Assembly (NCBI GenBank): GCA_002083555.1
Contig: MSXN01000024.1
Span: forward strand, 1-64,000
Reading direction: 5' to 3'
Length of the DNA: 64,000 nt
Source: Nitrospira sp. ST-bin5
GTDB lineage: Bacteria > Nitrospirota > Nitrospiria > Nitrospirales > Nitrospiraceae
Positions 9,392-17,364 of this stretch are shown here, piece by piece. The notes beneath the pieces were generated by a model. That model was not told the DNA's origin. It made no database searches and saw only the letters and a program-made list of their open reading frames with translations. The position numbers and the translations under genes are program-made. Each line of letters begins with the position of its first letter. Positions within the stretch are counted from its first letter, which is position 1.

Positions 9392-9569
9392 TTGCGTATC
9401 CCGGTTTAAAAGAGCCACTCGTTCCGGTGGAAATCACCCGCCTCCTCCGCTGGAGGTTTTCAACCCCCACCTATCATTCGATTTCATGGATTTCGCAGCG
9501 GCTGGTTTGCAGCGGAATCGATGGCTGGTTCCGACCGGAGCAAGTGGCTGATTTGAGCGGAATACGCAC
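9392..9569. repeat. Right-end repeats of IS21-type element
   Basis: At 9392-9440 there is a direct-orientation copy of the end motif (GCGTATCCCGG, GAGCCACTCGTTCCGG). At 9515-9569 there is an inverted-orientation copy that closes the element. Having both orientations at this end suggests nested or rearranged IS ends. Confidence 0.6.
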
Positions 9570-11152
9570 CCGGAGCGCCTCGCCGCCAATCAGAGCACAT
9601 AGGCGTCACACTACCAATCAGATTGTGAATCACGGCGTCGACTAACCAGGAACCAGGCCCCACCCAACCCTTCCCGAACACACCGAGCAGGATTTGATCA
9701 CCGCAGGAACATTCGCGCTCATGGGTTCGCGCACATAGCCGATGTTGTTCCACGCTGATCGCCAGACGTCCCGGTCTTTCCTCATCTGGGACACCAACCT
9801 CGCGATGGGTGACGTCGCCGTCCCGATGGCATGAGGGCCGTGATGCTTTCCCAAACTCGTTCTCGCGAACGGCCATCGCGGCAGTACATCGATTGATCAC
9901 GCCTTTGAAGGACCCGCAGCCATTATCACACCGGACATCAACGGACCGACCGAGGTCGGAGAGCCACGTCTTGGCTTCCCTTTAGCGGCTCGAGGTGGAT
10001 CGTGTAGCGCTCAAGGTTGAGATTGCCTTCGCGACAAAGGAATCCCGCGATTGCTGCAAGGCCTTGAGCAGCATCCCTTCGCATTGGAATCCATACCTCC
10101 ATCGAGACCCCGCACTAAATGCCGCGCTTCTCACCTTCGAGCTTGGGAGTGTCGCTTTCAGGACCAGTCCGCTAAACGTGACAGGCTGGCCAAGATCAGG
10201 TTGTTCAGTTATACAGCCGTGATAGCACGTGCCCCCGCTCATCTCTGTGCGGCCTGTGCGTCTCTCACACTCTCCTCCTCTTGCTCCTACCTCCACCCAG
10301 ACACACCAGACCCTTGACGCTCACCGGGAATCCGGGACTCACGGGGACCGACGCACGCAGAGAGACGGACGGAGGGACAGGCCTCGACGTCGGGCGATGA
10401 GCAGCACGCCGAATATCCGAGCCAGCGGACCAGCCAGTCGAGACTGACTCGCGTGAAGACCCTCGCGTGAAGCAGAACGAAAAGAGAGAAGGCACGGGAG
10501 GAACAGGAGGAGAAACACAGACCTAATCACCCCCCGGGCTCACCGCCGGCCCAAACACACGGGACCCGACTCACGGGCGGACGGCATCAGCCGGAACGGC
10601 TCACACGCAGCCCACGGCTCACCGGGGACGGAGAAGAGAAAGGCAGAGAGAACGTGGGGAGCGGAGGGGCACGGAGGAGGCGGTCACGCGAAGGCAGGAG
10701 CGAAGGCGAGAGAGGAGACAGGCGGGAGGAGGAACGAGGCGCCAGGACGCGTCGCATGAGAGCGGAGGCACGAGGTGAGGCCGGCCAAGCCCCGAAGGGG
10801 CGACGGGAGGGCGGACCGCGGGGCGTCCGGGGAAGCGGAAGGGCAGGCTTGGGGAACGCCGGGGGGCCTAGACGAAGAGAGGCCACACACACGTGGGTCT
10901 ATTCCTATCCGCAAGAGCCCACCGCAAGAGCTCACGCGCGATCGTGTAAGTGAGAGAATCTAGAGGTGAATTCGTCCCGAAGTCGACTAGAGTCGTGGAA
11001 GCGCCCCGAACAAAACGGCCAGTCGTGCTGCAGTCGACTTCGCGCCAAAATCGCCTTGAATATCCGCGACATCGACCGACCCCCTCTTAGCCTTCCAAAA
11101 TCTACGTATTCGCCCTGCCGCAAGAGTTCGAAGAGAGGGTCAGACACGAGGA
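9570..11152. other. Gene-poor region with decayed and purine-rich DNA
   Basis: No convincing intact gene lies in these 1.6 kb. 9570-10300 may hold an eroded gene on the minus strand (a run reading like WLSDLGRSVDVRCDNG), but no family can be named. 10300-10900 is a purine-rich non-coding block resembling 1-480. 10930-11150 contains short inverted GTCGAC words without clear order. Confidence 0.45.
10430..10760. repeat. Diverged copy of purine-rich non-coding repeat
   Basis: Shares ordered words with 120-340: a CAGTCGxGACTG palindrome (10435-10446, one base off), GCGTGAAG, GGCTCACCGCC, and a GAGGxxxTCACGCGA block followed by a GAGCGAAGG-like stretch. Judged by eye only. Confidence 0.4.
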
Positions 11153-11365
11153 ATGAGAGAAAAAGAATTGACAGAAAGGCGATCCCGCCATCATGCTATT
11201 CAGATGGCACCCAAGAAGACCGAGAGCGTCAAGAAACTGGTCCATCTCACGCGTGAACTATCCGAGCAGCTCCGCACGGCGGCGTATCACAGCCGGCAGA
11301 GCCAGTCAGATATCGTTCGGCAAGCCCTTGTACTCTGGTTCGCGCGAGAGGCGAAGAAGCATTAA
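11153..11365 (+). CDS. Ribbon-helix-helix (CopG/Arc-like) DNA-binding protein
   Basis: A short protein (70 aa from ATG 11153, or 53 aa from ATG 11204). Its core has a beta-strand-like KKLVHLT, helix ELSEQLRTAAYH, then SQSDIVRQALVLWF, the pattern of ribbon-helix-helix repressors. Neither start has a good ribosome site: GAGG abuts ATG 11153 too closely and 11204 has none. Such proteins usually repress their own region. A 16-bp inverted repeat over the promoter at 11841-11875, 480 bp downstream, is a possible target. The gene converges on the frameshifted gene at 11362-11743 with a 4-bp overlap. Confidence 0.6.
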   Translation: MREKELTERRSRHHAIQMAPKKTESVKKLVHLTRELSEQLRTAAYHSRQSQSDIVRQALVLWFAREAKKH

Positions 11366-11743
11366 ACGGCCGCGATCGCGTCGCCCGTCGCGCCGGGTTC
11401 CTCCACGACCACCGGCGTCTGGTCCGGCGCCACGGTGTCCGCTGGAGCCGGAACCTGATCGCCTGCCGCCTCCGACTGATCCACTGGCGTCATCGCCGCG
11501 GAGACCGCCGCCGTTGAGGCGTCAAAGTCTTCAGTGGTGATCCCCACTTCTTCGCGAGAACATCCGCCAAGATCTTACACTTCATCGGCAAGCGCAGACA
11601 GTCGCCCGCCAAGCCCCGGATCATCTGGGTGAGCGCCGACAACTGGGCGTCCCGTCGGACCCCCGCCGCCTTCTGCCGATCCTTCCAGCCTGTGCCTGGC
11701 CCCTTCACCTTTTCCTTCGTGTGATCCTGTGTTGTGCCATCAT
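11362..11743 (-). pseudogene. Frameshifted small gene, unknown function
   Basis: Two overlapping minus-strand frames make sense only when joined. The upstream frame reads a basic, helical domain ending LADVLAKKWG. The downstream frame continues ITTEDFD and then an Ala/Pro/Val-rich acidic tail. The joint is a four-G run near 11540; one more G would restore the frame. The best ribosome site (GGGAGG before ATG 11743) opens a third frame that stops after 12 codons, so a second lesion near the start is likely. The gene is divergent from the 11921 gene. No family recognised. Confidence 0.45.
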
Positions 11744-11840
11744 CGAATCCTCCCGAGTTAATCGGTCGAACGCTTCCCGCTCGCCCCTTCTCGCACAGAT
11801 CCGCCCTCACAATTACTTTGAGTCAAGCCCCTCTTTCGCC

Positions 11841-11875
11841 TTGACCATTTGTGATATTGTGATATACATATATCA
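11841..11875 (+). promoter_or_regulatory. Promoter with overlapping inverted-repeat operator
   Basis: TTGACC (11841-11846) and TATACA (11863-11868) are 16 bp apart, a sigma70-like pair. The -10 box is covered by the inverted repeat TGATATA-CA-TATATCA (11860-11875). It lies 46 bp upstream of the 11921 start, in the divergent region between two genes. Confidence 0.6.
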
Positions 11876-11920
11876 ATATTCCGCACGCCGCCCCCACCCC
11901 TCACCCAGGAGGTCCCCCGC

Positions 11921-13543
11921 ATGAACGATCCTATCGCCGTCCTGACGCACATCACCGGATCGATGATTACCGACGCCCGCCAGACCGTCGAAGCCGTCGG
12001 GGCCGCGCCCGACTCCTTCGCGGAAAGTGAGCGACTGGCCGCCTATGCGTTGTTGCTCCAGGCTCGGGAATGGCTGGCCGCGCCGGAGATCGAACAAGCG
12101 ACCCCGTATGATGATCAGGAGTTCGACGGCTTGGGGAACCAGGCACTCCAAGACCATGTCGCGCTGTTCTCGCGTTTGTCTTCACGCGAGCAATACGAGA
12201 AGGTGGTTCAACTGGGGCAGCTTCTCCAAAGCACCCACGACGACTATCAGTTTGGCAATGGCTTGGATGGACTGGATAGACCAGCGGCCGCCGCGTATTT
12301 CCTGGTGCCCCGGATGTCGGTGCTCCTCCACGCATTCCTTCTCCCGCTCCTCGTCCTGATCGGGCTCCTCTTCGGCACCCCGGCCGCGCAAGCGTGGGAC
12401 GATCCCGCATTCCTCGCGAGTCAAGTCATCGAACGATGGACCGCCGACGCCCTCACGACGATCCAGAAAAAGGACCGGGTGGCGGTGGGACCGATCACCT
12501 GGCCAACGGATTCGAAGGCGATCCTGGGGGCCTATAAAAGTGGACCGGCCATGCGGGGTGCTCTCATTGCCCGCCTTGAACGGGCCGGCGTCACGATCGT
12601 GAATGAACAAGACGACTACGACGTGTTGTTGTGGGGCGGCGGATGGGACGGCATTACCAGGTCCCGAGCCTATCTCCTCTGGACCGATCCGATCGGACGC
12701 ACCACGATTGCGTCTCGCGTGAATGTCATTATGCCTCTGTGGGGCGACGAGCGCCCCTACGGCGCCTGGCAGCCACACCTCGAACAATTCGCGGCACAGA
12801 TCGCCGAAGCGTTTGTCGTCACGAAACGCCCCCGGGTCACCCTGAATCCCCACGCCGCCGACCTGGAGGGCCAGGCTATCTCTAAGGGAACCGAGAGCGT
12901 CCATCACGCCCTCTTGCCGTTACTGGTCGAAACCCTGAACGCCCACGGGATCGAGACCTACCTCCCGACCCCGAGCGGGCCGACTGTGCAGCTTCAGATC
13001 GGCGTGGAATGGCCAACCATGACCATCATGGGTCGGCACCCCGAGGACGCCCGTGACATGGTCCACGGCGCCACAATCCATGCCTGGACGATCGCCCGAC
13101 GCGGCAGCAAGGCCCTGATGGCTGGACCCTTGACGCTTTCACTTTCCTGGCCGCGGGGAGTCCGGACCGCGGCGAAAGCCGAGCAGATCCAGGACCTCCT
13201 TATTGATCTCCCCTGGCAATGGACACACGATGGCGCGAAGATCCTGGCCGATGAGCGGAGCTGGCACGCCCAGACCAGGGCGTGGTGGGAGGAGAACGCC
13301 CGTTATCACCAGAAGAAGACCGCCGCGATGCTTCAGGGCAGCCTCACCCGGATCATGGCCGAACATCGGCGCGCCACCGAGGACCTGCAGCGGGCGTGGA
13401 AAGCGTCACCGAGTCAGTCTGTGCCACGAAAGATCCAAGAGAATGCCGCGAAGCTCGAGCGCCACTTGCGCCCGCTCGCCGACGTACTAGAACGCCAACG
13501 GCTTCGCGGAGAAGCCTACGACCGCCCTTATCCACGAGGCTAA
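11921..13543 (+). CDS. 540-aa protein with internal signal-peptide-like segment
   Basis: I do not recognise the family. Residues 1-130 are soluble, helical and acidic. From Met132 (12314) a textbook signal-peptide-like stretch begins, with a long Leu-rich core ending in AQA (about 157-159). The remaining 380 residues start with a segment (DRVAVGPI, then a domain rich in short strands) loosely like the N-terminal fold of TolB/CsgG/FlgO-type periplasmic proteins. The end is a charged coiled coil. ATG 11921 has AGGAGG eight bases upstream, while Met132 has no ribosome site. So either the segment is an internal membrane anchor with the C terminus outside, or two genes have fused. The 13556 gene follows after 12 bp. 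Confidence 0.6.
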   Translation: MNDPIAVLTHITGSMITDARQTVEAVGAAPDSFAESERLAAYALLLQAREWLAAPEIEQATPYDDQEFDGLGNQALQDHVALFSRLSSREQYEKVVQLGQLLQSTHDDYQFGNGLDGLDRPAAAAYFLVPRMSVLLHAFLLPLLVLIGLLFGTPAAQAWDDPAFLASQVIERWTADALTTIQKKDRVAVGPITWPTDSKAILGAYKSGPAMRGALIARLERAGVTIVNEQDDYDVLLWGGGWDGITRSRAYLLWTDPIGRTTIASRVNVIMPLWGDERPYGAWQPHLEQFAAQIAEAFVVTKRPRVTLNPHAADLEGQAISKGTESVHHALLPLLVETLNAHGIETYLPTPSGPTVQLQIGVEWPTMTIMGRHPEDARDMVHGATIHAWTIARRGSKALMAGPLTLSLSWPRGVRTAAKAEQIQDLLIDLPWQWTHDGAKILADERSWHAQTRAWWEENARYHQKKTAAMLQGSLTRIMAEHRRATEDLQRAWKASPSQSVPRKIQENAAKLERHLRPLADVLERQRLRGEAYDRPYPRG

Positions 13544-13555
13544 GAAAGGACGCCG

Positions 13556-13921
13556 ATGGACCTGTCTGTGACGGACCTGACGGACGATGATCTCTATCAA
13601 CAAGCCGCGGCCCAGGCCGACGTGCCGATGGCGGACTACTACGAGATACTCTATGGCCGGTTTGTGTCACTCCTCGAGCGCCGGCATCCTCTGGTCGTAT
13701 TGAACCCCGACGCGCGGACGCCGTTCCATGACGAGGAGGGCCGCCTGGTGGAGGCCGTCATCCTCGGCACGCTCCTCCATGAAGATGGCGGAGTCCGTCT
13801 TATGCGAGCGCTGTCGTATCGCGTGGCGCATCGATTGGGCGTCGAGGTCTATGCCGACCTCTCTCGGTGTTGGCAGGGCATTGGGGACTGGGGGCAGGTG
13901 TCGGAGGAGCCCGAGGACTAG
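13556..13921 (+). CDS. Hypothetical acidic 121-aa protein
   Basis: No family recognised. The protein is acidic, predicted mostly helical, and has no signal peptide or membrane segment. ATG 13556 has AAAGGA a few bases upstream. It follows the 540-aa gene by 12 bp on the same strand, so the two probably share the promoter at 11841. Codon composition matches that neighbour. Confidence 0.55.
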   Translation: MDLSVTDLTDDDLYQQAAAQADVPMADYYEILYGRFVSLLERRHPLVVLNPDARTPFHDEEGRLVEAVILGTLLHEDGGVRLMRALSYRVAHRLGVEVYADLSRCWQGIGDWGQVSEEPED

Positions 13922-14007
13922 CGCTGGACCACGCCACACCAGTGCCGTCCGATCAAGAACCGCCCGCATTGGGCCAAGTCTCCCCCGCCCGCCTCGTCGA
14001 GGTCAGC

Positions 14008-14019
14008 CAGTCGCGACTG
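14008..14019. repeat. Dispersed palindrome variant CAGTCGCGACTG
   Basis: Perfect 12-bp palindrome. It sits nine bases before the transposase fragment and reads PVATV in that frame. Confidence 0.75.
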
Positions 14020-14027
14020 TCGGCAGA

Positions 14028-14190
14028 ATGCTCCAGGAGCTGTACCTGCACGAGCTGTCCACGGGAGACTTCGATCTCGCGCTGCGTGACCTGCCGGGCG
14101 AGGGCGCGCCGCTGTCGGCGAGCTCCATCCAACGGCTCAAGGCCCGCTTCGAGCACCGGCTGGAGCGTCCAGGGGAGATACCGGGCGCGC
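14028..14190 (+). pseudogene. Mutator/IS256-type transposase fragment
   Basis: About 50 codons match the conserved middle of IS256-family transposases: the order LYLHELSTGDF, LALRDL, then LSASSIQRLKARFE. The catalytic DDE residues are absent and the frame runs into unrelated sequence. It is a dead remnant. The CAGTCGCGACTG palindrome marks its left edge. Confidence 0.7.
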
Positions 14191-14448
14191 TCCCGGACCT
14201 TTGCCTTGATTCGTGTCCAGACGGTCTTCCATTGCTTCAACCTCAAGCCCTCCCCTGCCCCTCAACATTCTTTGTAGCCACAGAGACGGCAGGGAATACG
14301 ACAGGACTCGCGCGAAACTGGCGGCCTCACGGCTCCACAGCGCACGTAGCGCGTCGCATCCTCCCAGTCATGACGTGTCTTTCCAATCTGGCGTTATACG
14401 GCTCAGACAGGTTGAGAATTAGGCATCACCACAGGAAGGGAGGGCGCG
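14191..14448. other. Short region upstream of HNH gene
   Basis: No gene seen. GGGAGGG six bases before ATG 14449 is a strong ribosome site for the next gene. Confidence 0.4.
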
Positions 14449-15243
14449 ATGTTAGACACCAACGATCGGCAGTGGCTGGACCAGATCACGGCGCATAGCG
14501 TGGTGCTGATCTTGCTCAATCAGGCGAAGGAGCGGCTGGACCGGCGGACGCTTGAGCACATTGGGTTTTTACTGGAGGACGAGGGCGCGCTGGTGGTGTG
14601 GGGCAGCCCGGACGGGCTGGATGACGTCTTCACGGTCCGACATCACCTCGCGACAGATACGTACCTCGCCGGCACAATCAACGCCCCAGTCCCGGACGCG
14701 AGCATCCCTGTCCCGCGGCGCCAGGCGGTCTTCTCTCCTTCTTTCCCGGCGATGATCGCGACGTGGGCCATCCAGGCGTTAAGCCGGCAAGGGGATCTCG
14801 TCTTAGGCATTGGGACGATTCGAGGGGTGGTCCAGGACGTGTGCCGGCAGAACGCCCGTAAGGGGTTGGAGCTGGCCGTCCAGACGCTACGAGTGGAGCC
14901 GCCGGAAGGCGGTTGGCCTGGATACCCGGAACTCACGGATAAGGAATGCCTAGAGAGATTTAAGACGAAATGGGTCAAGGATGCGAACGGGTGCCACCTC
15001 TGGCAGCCAAATACCGACGAGGACGGCTATGGTCGGTTTTCCGCGATCGGTCGACAGTATAAGGCGCACCGGTTCGCCTTCTCTGCCGAGTTTGGCCCAC
15101 TGGTGAATACGCGGCTCACCCTGGGCCATGAGTGTCAAGTCAGACGGTGTGTGAACCCCTATCACCTCCACGCCGAGCCCGGCACCGATAATACAGCAGA
15201 AATGTGGCGGGATAAGCGCGCGCGGGAGCGTGGCGGGAAGTAA
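14449..15243 (+). CDS. HNH endonuclease with degenerate methylase-like N terminus
   Basis: This 264-aa protein ends in a clear HNH_3-type domain (about 180-260): NGCHLW, DGYGRF, YKAHRFAF, LGHECQVRRCVNPYHL and then DN. The His, Asn and Cys positions needed for metal binding are intact. The first 165 residues (VVWGSP, then a helix before DLVLGIG) loosely resemble a DNA methyltransferase, but the SAM-binding DPFxGxG and the DPPY motifs are missing, so at best this part is inactive; that reading is tentative. A strong ribosome site (GGGAGGG) precedes the start. The 3' end converges on the broken dnaN paralogue. Confidence 0.7.
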   Translation: MLDTNDRQWLDQITAHSVVLILLNQAKERLDRRTLEHIGFLLEDEGALVVWGSPDGLDDVFTVRHHLATDTYLAGTINAPVPDASIPVPRRQAVFSPSFPAMIATWAIQALSRQGDLVLGIGTIRGVVQDVCRQNARKGLELAVQTLRVEPPEGGWPGYPELTDKECLERFKTKWVKDANGCHLWQPNTDEDGYGRFSAIGRQYKAHRFAFSAEFGPLVNTRLTLGHECQVRRCVNPYHLHAEPGTDNTAEMWRDKRARERGGK

Positions 15244-15302
15244 ACCCACTTCAGGCGGCCTGGTGGATCAACTGGGCCGCCGTCCTCTCTCTCTCTCTCT
15301 TG

Positions 15303-16394
15303 CAGCCGGATCGGCATCACATACGCCCGCGACGCGGGCCCCGCGGGATCCACGATCGACACCGCCCCGGTTGGCCCCTCTTGTTGAAGGACCACCGCCT
15401 CTCCGTCTAACGCGCCCAGCGTATCCTGGAGATAGTCAGCCTGGAATCCGGTCCGGAAGGGCGTCCCCATATAACTCCCAGCCAGCGCCTCCTCTGCCTA
15501 CCCGTGCTCCGCAGACTTCGCAGTGACCACCGCCCCGCTCTCGGTGTATTCCAGCGCGATGAGGCCGTTGGTTGTGACGAGCGCCGCTCGTTTCACTGCC
15601 GCCGCCAGCTCCTCACGTGAGACCGTCAGCGCGTTGGGCGCCAGGCGCTTGGGCGCGAGGGCTCGCCAGTTCGGATACGGGCCTTCAATGAGCCTCGAGG
15701 TCAGCGCAAACGATCCCGCCTGCATATGGACGAGACGTTGATAGGAGATGCCGATGATCAACTCCTCCACGCCGTCCAATTGCTTAGCGAGCTGAACCAC
15801 GGCTTTCCGGGTGATAATTCCGGATCACGCTACCCCTTCAGCCCCGTGGACATCGAGGGTTTCGACGCAGAGTCGGTGTCCGTCGGTCCCCACGGCCGTC
15901 AGGATGCCGTCCGCGAGGTCGAGCGAGAGACCGTGTAAGGCGAACTTGGCGCCGGTCTCGCCGACCGCGTAGAGCGTCCGTCGCATGATCCCGCGACATG
16001 CCGCCGCGTCCAGCCGGACGCCGGTCTCGACCAGCGGTTCAGGTACGTCAGGAAATTGATCAGGGTCCAGGCCAGCGAGCGCATAGCGAGAACTTCCCGC
16101 GACGAGCGTGGCGTTGTGCTGCTTGATCGTGATCGTCAACGGGAAGTCGGGCAGAGCCCGGACGATGTCATGGAGTTTGCGGGCTGGCAGGAGGGCCCGG
16201 CCTGGCGTCCCAGTCGCGACGGCCGCCGAGGCTCGGCAGGCGATTTCGTTGTCTGTAGTGGTGAGAGTCAGCGTATTAGGTGAGAGAGAGTCGACGGTCA
16301 GAAGGACGGAGGACAGTGGGCCCCGTCCGTCCGTCCCACCGATGACGGCATTAAGGGCATGCGAGAGCTCCCGGGCTTGCAGAGTCAGCTTCAT
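15303..16394 (-). pseudogene. dnaN: DNA polymerase III sliding clamp (DnaN) paralogue, two in-frame stops
   Basis: Reading one frame from ATG 16394 (GAGGT five bases upstream) gives a protein of about 364 codons that matches the beta clamp end to end: MKLTLQARELSHAL at the start, VGTDGHRL in domain 2, SRLIEGPYPNW in domain 2/3 and AYVMPIRL at the end. Two stop codons interrupt it without any frame change: TGA at 15827-15825 (codon 190) and TAG at 15500-15498 (codon 299). Sequence on both sides stays clamp-like, so the lesions are recent, are read through, or are errors. The frame does not stop after PIRL but runs through a (CT)n tract to 15162. A hybrid palindrome at 16211-16222 adds VATG near codon 60. 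Clamp paralogues are common on phages and plasmids. Confidence 0.8.
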
Positions 16395-16764
16395 CAATTA
16401 CCTCTTCTCCCGTCGCGACGGGTGTGAGAGTGGCCTTGGCCCGCTGGTTCCGGCTCCAGTTCTGCGCGCGAGTGCGCTCCAACTCTTGGTCCCGCAAATA
16501 CCGCAGGCGCCGCGCGGTCCGCTCGCACGTCCGACACAGCGTATTCGCGCAGCCGCTGGCGACGTAGGGACGGAATGCGGCGACAGGGTGCCATAGCCGA
16601 CAGACGCGGCAGTAGCGCTCCGTGCCGCCGTCGGCCGTCTGGCGGGTCGGTGCGCCGCGCCATGAGCGGGTGGGCTTGTCTGGGGCCGTCGCGACGGGCG
16701 CGTCATGGGCGGTCTCCGTGGGCGCGGTGAGCGTGAGTGATTCGGGGGTCTGGTCGGGTGTCAT
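16351..16764 (-). CDS. Small Cys-rich (Zn-ribbon) protein of the island family
   Basis: A 137-aa protein with a CRVC-x(22-24)-CRTC zinc-ribbon core (about 52-80), followed by Arg-rich helices. ATG 16764 has AGGAGG eight bases upstream. The start context (AGGAGGCATGAxC) and the first dozen residues (M-x-P-D-x-T-P-x-SLTLT) are shared with the gene at 42381, so both belong to one family. Two palindrome copies lie inside and read PVATA and PVATG. The 3' end overlaps the dnaN start by about 44 bp. The gene is probably a DNA- or RNA-binding accessory protein; function unknown. Confidence 0.6.
   Translation of the reverse strand: MTPDQTPESLTLTAPTETAHDAPVATAPDKPTRSWRGAPTRQTADGGTERYCRVCRLWHPVAAFRPYVASGCANTLCRTCERTARRLRYLRDQELERTRAQNWSRNQRAKATLTPVATGEEVIDEADSASPGALACP
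16410..16421. repeat. Dispersed palindrome CCGTCGCGACGG
   Basis: Core of a 14-bp perfect palindrome (16409-16422). It lies in the 3' part of the Zn-ribbon gene, 15 bases upstream of the dnaN start. Confidence 0.8.
16686..16697. repeat. Dispersed palindrome CCGTCGCGACGG
   Basis: Inside the Zn-ribbon gene near its N terminus, read as PVATA. Confidence 0.8.
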
Positions 16765-16917
16765 GGTTCATGCCTCCTACATCACTGGTTATTCGTCAAT
16801 CGTCCACGACGTGTGAGACGGTTTTTTAGATGCTTACAAGATAAGAGCGAGGACATCGGAGTGTTGAACGAAAAGAGGGACGGCTCACGAGGAGTTCTGG
16901 CGAGTGCGGCGGGCTGG

Positions 16918-17175
16918 TCAGTGCTCCCCGTCGCGACGGGCGAGATGCGCGCCGCAGACGTAGCAGGAGGTGCCACCGTTGCGCACAAACCCCCAGCCAT
17001 ACACGACGTCCCGGTCCACGGGATCTTCACAGGTGAGACAGCGCACGAGAATGTGCCGTTGACCGCGGTGATCCACATAGCCAGGGCCTACCACGACGCA
17101 TTTCGGAAATCGATCGCCGACGTTGATCTGGGGCAGCGACCCGCGCCGCGCCCGCTGTGCTCCGCGCTTGGCCAT
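16918..17175 (-). CDS. Stand-alone Zn-ribbon protein related to the HNH array genes
   Basis: An 85-aa protein with CLTC and CYVC pairs. Its middle (FPKCVVVGP, then about 25 residues, then a GGTSCYVCGA end) lines up with the N-terminal domain of the three HNH genes at 17365, 18519 and 42616 (for example YPNCRVVGE through GGTLCKSCAG). It lacks the HNH and repeat domains, so it is either a free-standing DNA-binding module or a truncated relative. GGAGGAGGG precedes ATG 17175. The palindrome at 16928 is used here in a different frame, as ARRDG. Confidence 0.65.
   Translation of the reverse strand: MAKRGAQRARRGSLPQINVGDRFPKCVVVGPGYVDHRGQRHILVRCLTCEDPVDRDVVYGWGFVRNGGTSCYVCGAHLARRDGEH
16928..16939. 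repeat. Dispersed palindrome CCGTCGCGACGG
   Basis: Core of a 14-bp perfect palindrome (16927-16940). It forms the last codons of the 85-aa Zn-ribbon gene. Confidence 0.8.
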
Positions 17176-17305
17176 AGTGAGCCCTCCTCCTCTGGAGATG
17201 GGCTAATGAGAAGAGGGACAAGCGGAGAGATAGAGGCCCTGGTTGGCCTGGTGCTGGCGTGGTTCGGAAGAGGGAAAGGAGGAGAAAAGGGGGTTGTCGC
17301 GAGGA

Positions 17306-17343
17306 GCAAGAGGGAGGAGGCATCGGACCCGCCTCCCTCTTGC
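17306..17343 (-). repeat. 3' hairpin of HNH cassette (copy 1)
   Basis: Arms GCAAGAGGGAGG (17306-17317) and CCTCCCTCTTGC (17332-17343) are perfect 12-bp complements with a 14-base loop, placed 21 bp after the stop of the HNH gene. No T tract follows, so a simple intrinsic terminator is doubtful. It is preceded by GTCGCGAGGA, shared with the other copies. Confidence 0.75.
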
Positions 17344-17364
17344 GGGTGAGTAGAGCGAGGTGAG

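Larger units (their letters stand above)
7330..9569. mobile_element. Non-autonomous IS21-type transposon carrying mrr
   Basis: The left end (7330 onward) and the reverse complement of the right end (9569 backward) both begin GTGCGTATTCCG and continue with alternating TTCCG and CAGCCA words. They form imperfect inverted repeats of about 45 bp. The element is bounded by the 5-bp duplication CCGGA at 7325-7329 and 9570-9574. Inside are a C-terminal scrap of the IS21 helper gene istB and one intact gene, an Mrr-type nuclease. No istA transposase is present, so movement would need help in trans. The ends, the duplication and the istB scrap are seen directly; recent insertion is inferred. Confidence 0.75.

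Noticed and set aside
10587..10963. Overlapping open frames in both directions as genes
   Set aside because: Frames exist only because stop codons are rare in purine-rich, GC-rich DNA. Opposite strands are equally open and no domain is visible.
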